Positions 60,509 through 64,000 of a stretch of DNA of 64,000 bases are shown piece by piece. Every line of letters begins with the position of its first letter. Position 1 is the first letter of the stretch. Under the pieces are notes generated by a model, which made no database searches, was not told the DNA's origin, and saw only the letters and a list, made by a program, of their open reading frames with translations. The translations under genes were made by a program, and so were the position numbers. The DNA is from Lutraria lutraria (Eukaryota > Mollusca > Bivalvia > Venerida > Mactridae), in assembly GCA_964023205.1 (NCBI GenBank), contig OZ026851.1, positions 10,147,637 to 10,211,636 on the forward strand. The letters are read 5' to 3'.

Positions 60509-60616
60509 TTGTATTATTGACCTATATAAATGGTAACAGTAATCTATGTTGTTTTCTTGTGAGTCAACAAAGTGGGACTTAGTGTGTTCTGTGTGTCAGT
60601 AGCAATGAATCAACTT
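60509..60616 (+). pseudogene. ANKFY1-like: ANKFY1/rabankyrin-5-like exon, frameshifted relic
   Basis: After acceptor tttatttcag (ending 60508) one frame reads VLLTYINGNSNLCCFLVSQQ, which fits the family sequence directly after the exon at 59,010 (VLLLAY..GN.NLC pattern). A donor GTAAGT stands at 60617. The frame does not continue from the previous exon's frame when the two preserved splice sites are joined, and it stops at 60,573. Together with the TGA in the previous exon this shows decay. The FYVE-coding exons expected next were not found up to 64,000. Confidence 0.6.
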
Positions 60617-60639
60617 GTAAGTAAATTTTTAGGTTAGTT

Positions 60640-61034
60640 GACTGAAATGTTTTATCTACATCCAGGTGTTTATAATGATAATGGTTTTAATTCTTATGTT
60701 AGTGTGCTGCTTAGTTTTAAACTTAAATCTTGTTAAGCTTGTAATTTATTGTCTGATTTTATTGTTGTAAACTGATTTTTATTGATTTTTCTGAGTCAAG
60801 TGTTGACCAGCATAAGTAAAACATAGTTAAAGTGAACTTACATTTATTTAAGAATTAGATACAGTGAAGTAGGCCCCCATCAAATAAGACAATCTTAATT
60901 TCATTGTCATATGTCACATTGTAAAATAATATTTACATTTGTGTTTGAATAATGATGTATAAAACTAGATGTGACAGTATTTCTTTAAAATCAAATATGT
61001 ACATTGCTTTGTTTAGCAGTAAGATTTGTTGTCA
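60640..61034. other. AT-rich spacer, nothing recognised
   Basis: No supported gene, RNA or repeat. Confidence 0.5.
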
Positions 61035-61460
61035 GGCTTAAATTAAAAAATTAAGTTTGTTTGCCCTTTACCGACCGACCCGAAAAAATCATGCCTACTC
61101 AAAAGATTTTATTGCAAAATCTGGGAGAACTTTATTTTTATAATATACATGTATGTACACTCAGTGCTTTTGATAAACATTTAAAGTACATGTAGGTATC
61201 ATTTGAATTAATGAAGGAAAACAATAATGTGTGTTAAGGCACTCAGTACATGTTTATTGTTGATTTTAAAACAAACAATAAATGGTTGTATGGTAGCAGA
61301 ATACATAAAATGACTATATAGAATGCTTCTAGATGTAAGTGTAATTTCAGGCCAGGTAAAGGTCAAATTCAGAAATAAGATAAAATATTTTTCCTACCTA
61401 CCGACTCTTCTAAAATTCAGGGTCGGTAAAGGGCAAACAAATATATTATTAATTTAGGCC
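61035..61460. mobile_element. Inverted-repeat MITE-like element, about 426 bp
   Basis: A perfect 21-base inverted pair, TTTGTTTGCCCTTTACCGAC plus C at 61056-61076 and its complement at 61421-61441, is extended outward by an imperfect pair (ggcttaaatta / ggcctaaatta). Next to the arms are ccgaccgacccgaa and ctacctaccgactc. The interior has no coding frame. Superfamily not determined and no clear target duplication. Confidence 0.7.
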
Positions 61461-63007
61461 TCATCAGTGGAAATATTTTGTAACTATTTTAGATGTGTTG
61501 TCAAAAGAATTTCCTTGGTATGATGGTGTTACTTGTTAGAATGATGTGAACATTTAGTGTCAATACAAGGTTAACATTATTGGTAAGCTGCTGTGTTTCT
61601 GTTTTGATTGATGCCGTATAATTGTTAAGCAAGGGAGGTAATCCCAAAATAAAATTTACTGTAATAGTAAGAGTTATTTATCTTGGCCTAGATCTTGTAA
61701 TCTTGGCCATTTTCACAATGTAAACCATAAATTCAGACTTGATTACAGAATATATTAGTTGTTCCATGAATCTTAGTCAACTACATCTTCAGTTTATAGG
61801 AAACATACCAAGATTATGTAAGTCTCTGCACTGACAAGTAATTGAAATATAGAACATGTTGTAAAATGGCAAACTTGTCTTCTTTTTAGAACTCAAGACT
61901 GTTGGGAGTTTTTTCATGTTACTCAGTCAATGTGATAGTGTAATGTTCTATATTTTATTTCTCCTAGGTATTATACATTTTTGTGAAAGATTATTAGTGT
62001 TTCCTGCAGAGTTTAAGTGAGGCATGGTGTTTTTATGCTAAAAGGGCACTTTCAGTGCGCGGTTTGAACCATGCTGGGCAAGTTGCCAGATTATTCCTTT
62101 AGTAAGTGATGTTCCTTGTCCCTGCATAGTATAATTTGCTATCACAGCAATCTGTGCAAGATTGTGTCTGAATTGATTGTGCTGCTAATTAATGAATATT
62201 GCTTAAATGACTCATCAGGCCAACAAAAGGGGCAAATTTATAACAATTGGCCCTGTATACAATTTATAAAGGCAGCATGGCGATTTGTCTTTGAGGCCTG
62301 GAGGAAACACTAATTATATGTTTATATTAAAATTGTAATTTATTATGTACTTACCAATTATATTACTCTTTCAGAGTCACTGCAGATAACATGTTTATTG
62401 TTGTATATTTTCAGTCTACATTGTAGATGTCTACTCTGCTTATACTTCATGTTGAAAGATCACATGGACTACAGCATTCAGTCATATAGAAGACACACTC
62501 TTGTTCTTGTCTATGTATATACAGTATTTTATAGATATATCTTAACCGAGAAAACTCAAAAATTTATATATCAATGAGACGCAGTTAAAGCTTAATTATC
62601 TCCCCTTTCTTTAGTGTGTATTACTCAGATAAACTTGAGATCAATAAATAGAATGTAACATTTTTCTTTACAAACCAGAGGTGGCAAAAATTTATGTTTA
62701 TCTTAAAGTTAATATATATCTATGAAATTAATATTTGATGATTCTGATTGTAAATTAAGTTTATACATTATTGATTACTGACTGGATAAGATATAGTAAT
62801 CATATTTTTTGTACTCATTATTACATGAATTTATATTGTTGATAGGTTGTCATTTTTCCATGATACAAAATATTCATTAATTACTAGTAATTGTTCAAGC
62901 ATGTGAGTCAGTTTCTGTCGACTTTCTTTTTACACTTATTTATGTTTTCTGGTTTACAATTAGATTTTTATGAAGGATGTCGCAAAAATTCCTTGTCCTA
63001 CATTTTT
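61461..63007. other. AT-rich spacer, nothing firm
   Basis: A short stretch at 62,041-62,085 (gtgcgcggtttgaaccatgc) contains a box B-like GGTTTGAACC but no box A at tRNA spacing. Reading frames are short and of AT-rich composition. No gene called. Confidence 0.4.
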
Positions 63008-63215
63008 TATGCCCCTGTTAATGGAAATGGCATAATTGCATAAAGTGGTCAGTCCGTCCTTCATTCGGTTCTAAGTTTGGTTTCCAATGATAACTCGAGA
63101 AATATTTCTTGGATTGGTTTCGTATTTTACCTGAAGGTGTATGATAATAAAATACAGACCAAGTGTAATTTCAGTTAAAATCCAAACATTTTCACAGGAG
63201 TTATGGCCCCTTTTT
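63008..63215 (+). repeat. Degenerate molluscan-type dispersed repeat
   Basis: Starts tttatgcccctgttaatgg, then ggtcagtccgtccttcattc, tgataactcgagaaat, ttggattggtttcgtattt and ends ggagttatggcccc. The order of a 'tatgcccc' start, a gtccgtcc block, an 'aactc-gagaa-' phrase and 'gagttatggccc' is that of a very abundant dispersed repeat known from bivalve genomes. Diverged copy; ends approximate. Confidence 0.5.
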
Positions 63216-63255
63216 TACTTAATTGAGGCATTCATGTTCTCTGGACACATTTGTA

Positions 63256-63395
63256 GCAGTGTGTATATTATATTTATAAATTGGCTGGGATATTCACCTG
63301 CCCAATTAGCTCAGTCGGTAGAGCATCTGACTTGCAAGCAGGTCCCACATCAGGAACATCATTTTCCTCCTCCTATTACATTTGGTGCCATGTGT
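63256..63395 (+). repeat. tRNA-related SINE-like copy 1, box B deleted
   Basis: Shares with copy 2 about 50 upstream bases (gtatattatatttataaatt, ggctgggatattcacc), a tRNA-like part with box A (TAGCTCAGTCGG), the anticodon-arm region and a tail attttcctcc..ctattaca. About 14 bases covering the T-arm and box B are missing between aggtccc and catcagg, so this copy cannot fold as a tRNA. Confidence 0.75.
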
Positions 63396-63505
63396 GACTA
63401 GCCTTGGAATCCTAGAGTTAGGATGAAGCATACAGCTAGGTTAGTTTTAAAAGCCTGTGGTTGTCGCGATTAATTTACTTTGTATAAAAAGGAAGGAAAA
63501 ATATT

Positions 63506-63645
63506 GCGGTGCGTATATTATATTTATAAATTGGCTGGGATATTCACCAGCCTGGTTAGCTCAGTTGGTAGAGCATCTGACTTGCAAGCAGGTCCCGGGT
63601 TTGAGCCCCGCATCGGTAACATTATTTTCCTCCTATTACACATTT
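63506..63645 (+). repeat. tRNA-related SINE-like copy 2 with box A and box B
   Basis: Lies 250 bases after copy 1. Box A TAGCTCAGTTGG at 63557-63568 and box B GGTTTGAGCCC at 63598-63608 are at normal tRNA spacing. The anticodon loop CTTGCAA would give anticodon TGC (Ala). The D and T arms mostly pair, but the acceptor stem (63550-63556 with 63612-63618) has two mismatches and two G-T pairs, and the anticodon stem has one mismatch, so a working tRNA is unlikely. Sequence homologous to copy 1 extends on both sides of the tRNA part, which points to a SINE or duplicated tRNA-derived unit. Confidence 0.75.
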
Positions 63646-63649
63646 TTAG

Positions 63650-64000
63650 TTCAAACATTGTTTTCTCATGAAATTCATCACTGTTTCTGTCTACTGCCAT
63701 TTTGCTGTTTGTGATGTTTTCTAGGCTACACTTAGATATCCATTTTGTACATTTTACACTAAGTAATATTGAAATCTTACATTTCTCATAATATTTTCAC
63801 TCCTTGCAAGCTGATATTTTTTGCTTTTTATATTTTAATTATCAAAATTGTCTTCTTTGTAATGATCAAATTTGGTGATTACCGATAATTTCTATTTGAG
63901 TGAACTGTTACTACATGTATTCGAGGAAGTTTGATATTTGTTTCAAAATTTTGACATGTTCTTATTCTAACTTCTTTATGTCTATTACATGTGATATATG
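63650..64000. other. AT-rich spacer, nothing recognised
   Basis: No coding frame, RNA or repeat signal stands out up to the window end. Confidence 0.5.

Noticed and set aside
62041..62085. Second tRNA-like or SINE unit
   Set aside because: Only a box B-like GGTTTGAACC; no box A at the right distance and no cloverleaf.
63550..63618. Functional tRNA-Ala(TGC) gene
   Set aside because: Box A and box B are present, but the acceptor stem is mismatched and the unit belongs to a larger repeated sequence, so a SINE-like origin is preferred.

Overview
Eukaryotic, AT-rich, intron-bearing genomic DNA, most likely from an invertebrate and probably a bivalve mollusc. The evidence for that is a degenerate 'pyrimidine-rich Gtccgtcc ... 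gagttatggcccc' dispersed repeat of the kind common in bivalve genomes, several short inverted-repeat transposons, a CR1/Jockey-superfamily LINE fragment and broken exons resembling an animal ankyrin-FYVE gene. The species cannot be named from the sequence alone. There is no bacterial-type operon and no intact protein-coding gene that I can support.

Bases 1 to about 52,962 are one uninterrupted head-to-tail satellite array that continues off the left end. Two monomer families are interleaved. Family 1 is a ~180-188 bp monomer with three diverged versions, here called alpha, beta and gamma; beta plus gamma forms a 368 bp dimer. Family 2 is a 158 bp monomer, here called b, with five standard versions b1 to b5. 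One higher-order repeat (HOR) is alpha, then n copies of beta-gamma, then k copies of b. HOR lengths are therefore quantised: 1018 bp for n=1,k=3, plus 158 for each extra b and plus 368 for each extra beta-gamma. There are 32 complete HORs and two partial ones. Shared rare variants show that blocks of several HORs were themselves copied at spacings of 3,404, 9,028, 9,476 and 1,855 bp. Three domains are visible: I (1 to ~20.1 kb, regular five-b HORs), II (~20.1 to 46.2 kb, new hybrid b units and b-block expansions) and III (46.2 to 52.96 kb, short and diverged HORs next to the array edge). All the short open frames in the array are repetitions of satellite sequence and are not called as genes.

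From 52,963 to 64,000 is single-copy and dispersed-repeat DNA: a two-copy dispersed repeat (52,976-53,225); a CpG-containing promoter-like island with ZNF143-like, YY1-like, CRE and E-box motifs and two tiny ATGGCTGCC reading frames (53,455-54,500), part of which lies between 29 bp inverted repeats; a 423-codon reverse-transcriptase ORF truncated at both ends (54,926-56,197); a near-palindromic MITE (56,233-56,402); weak exon-like relics (56,764-57,702); a decayed ANKFY1/rabankyrin-5-like pseudogene in pieces (58,621-60,616) with a 943 bp pogo/Tigger-like nonautonomous transposon and perfect TA duplication sitting in one of its introns (59,178-60,120); another inverted-repeat element (61,035-61,460); and two tRNA-related SINE-like copies 250 bp apart (63,256-63,645). 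The most notable content is the dual-family, variable-copy HOR satellite and its copying history.
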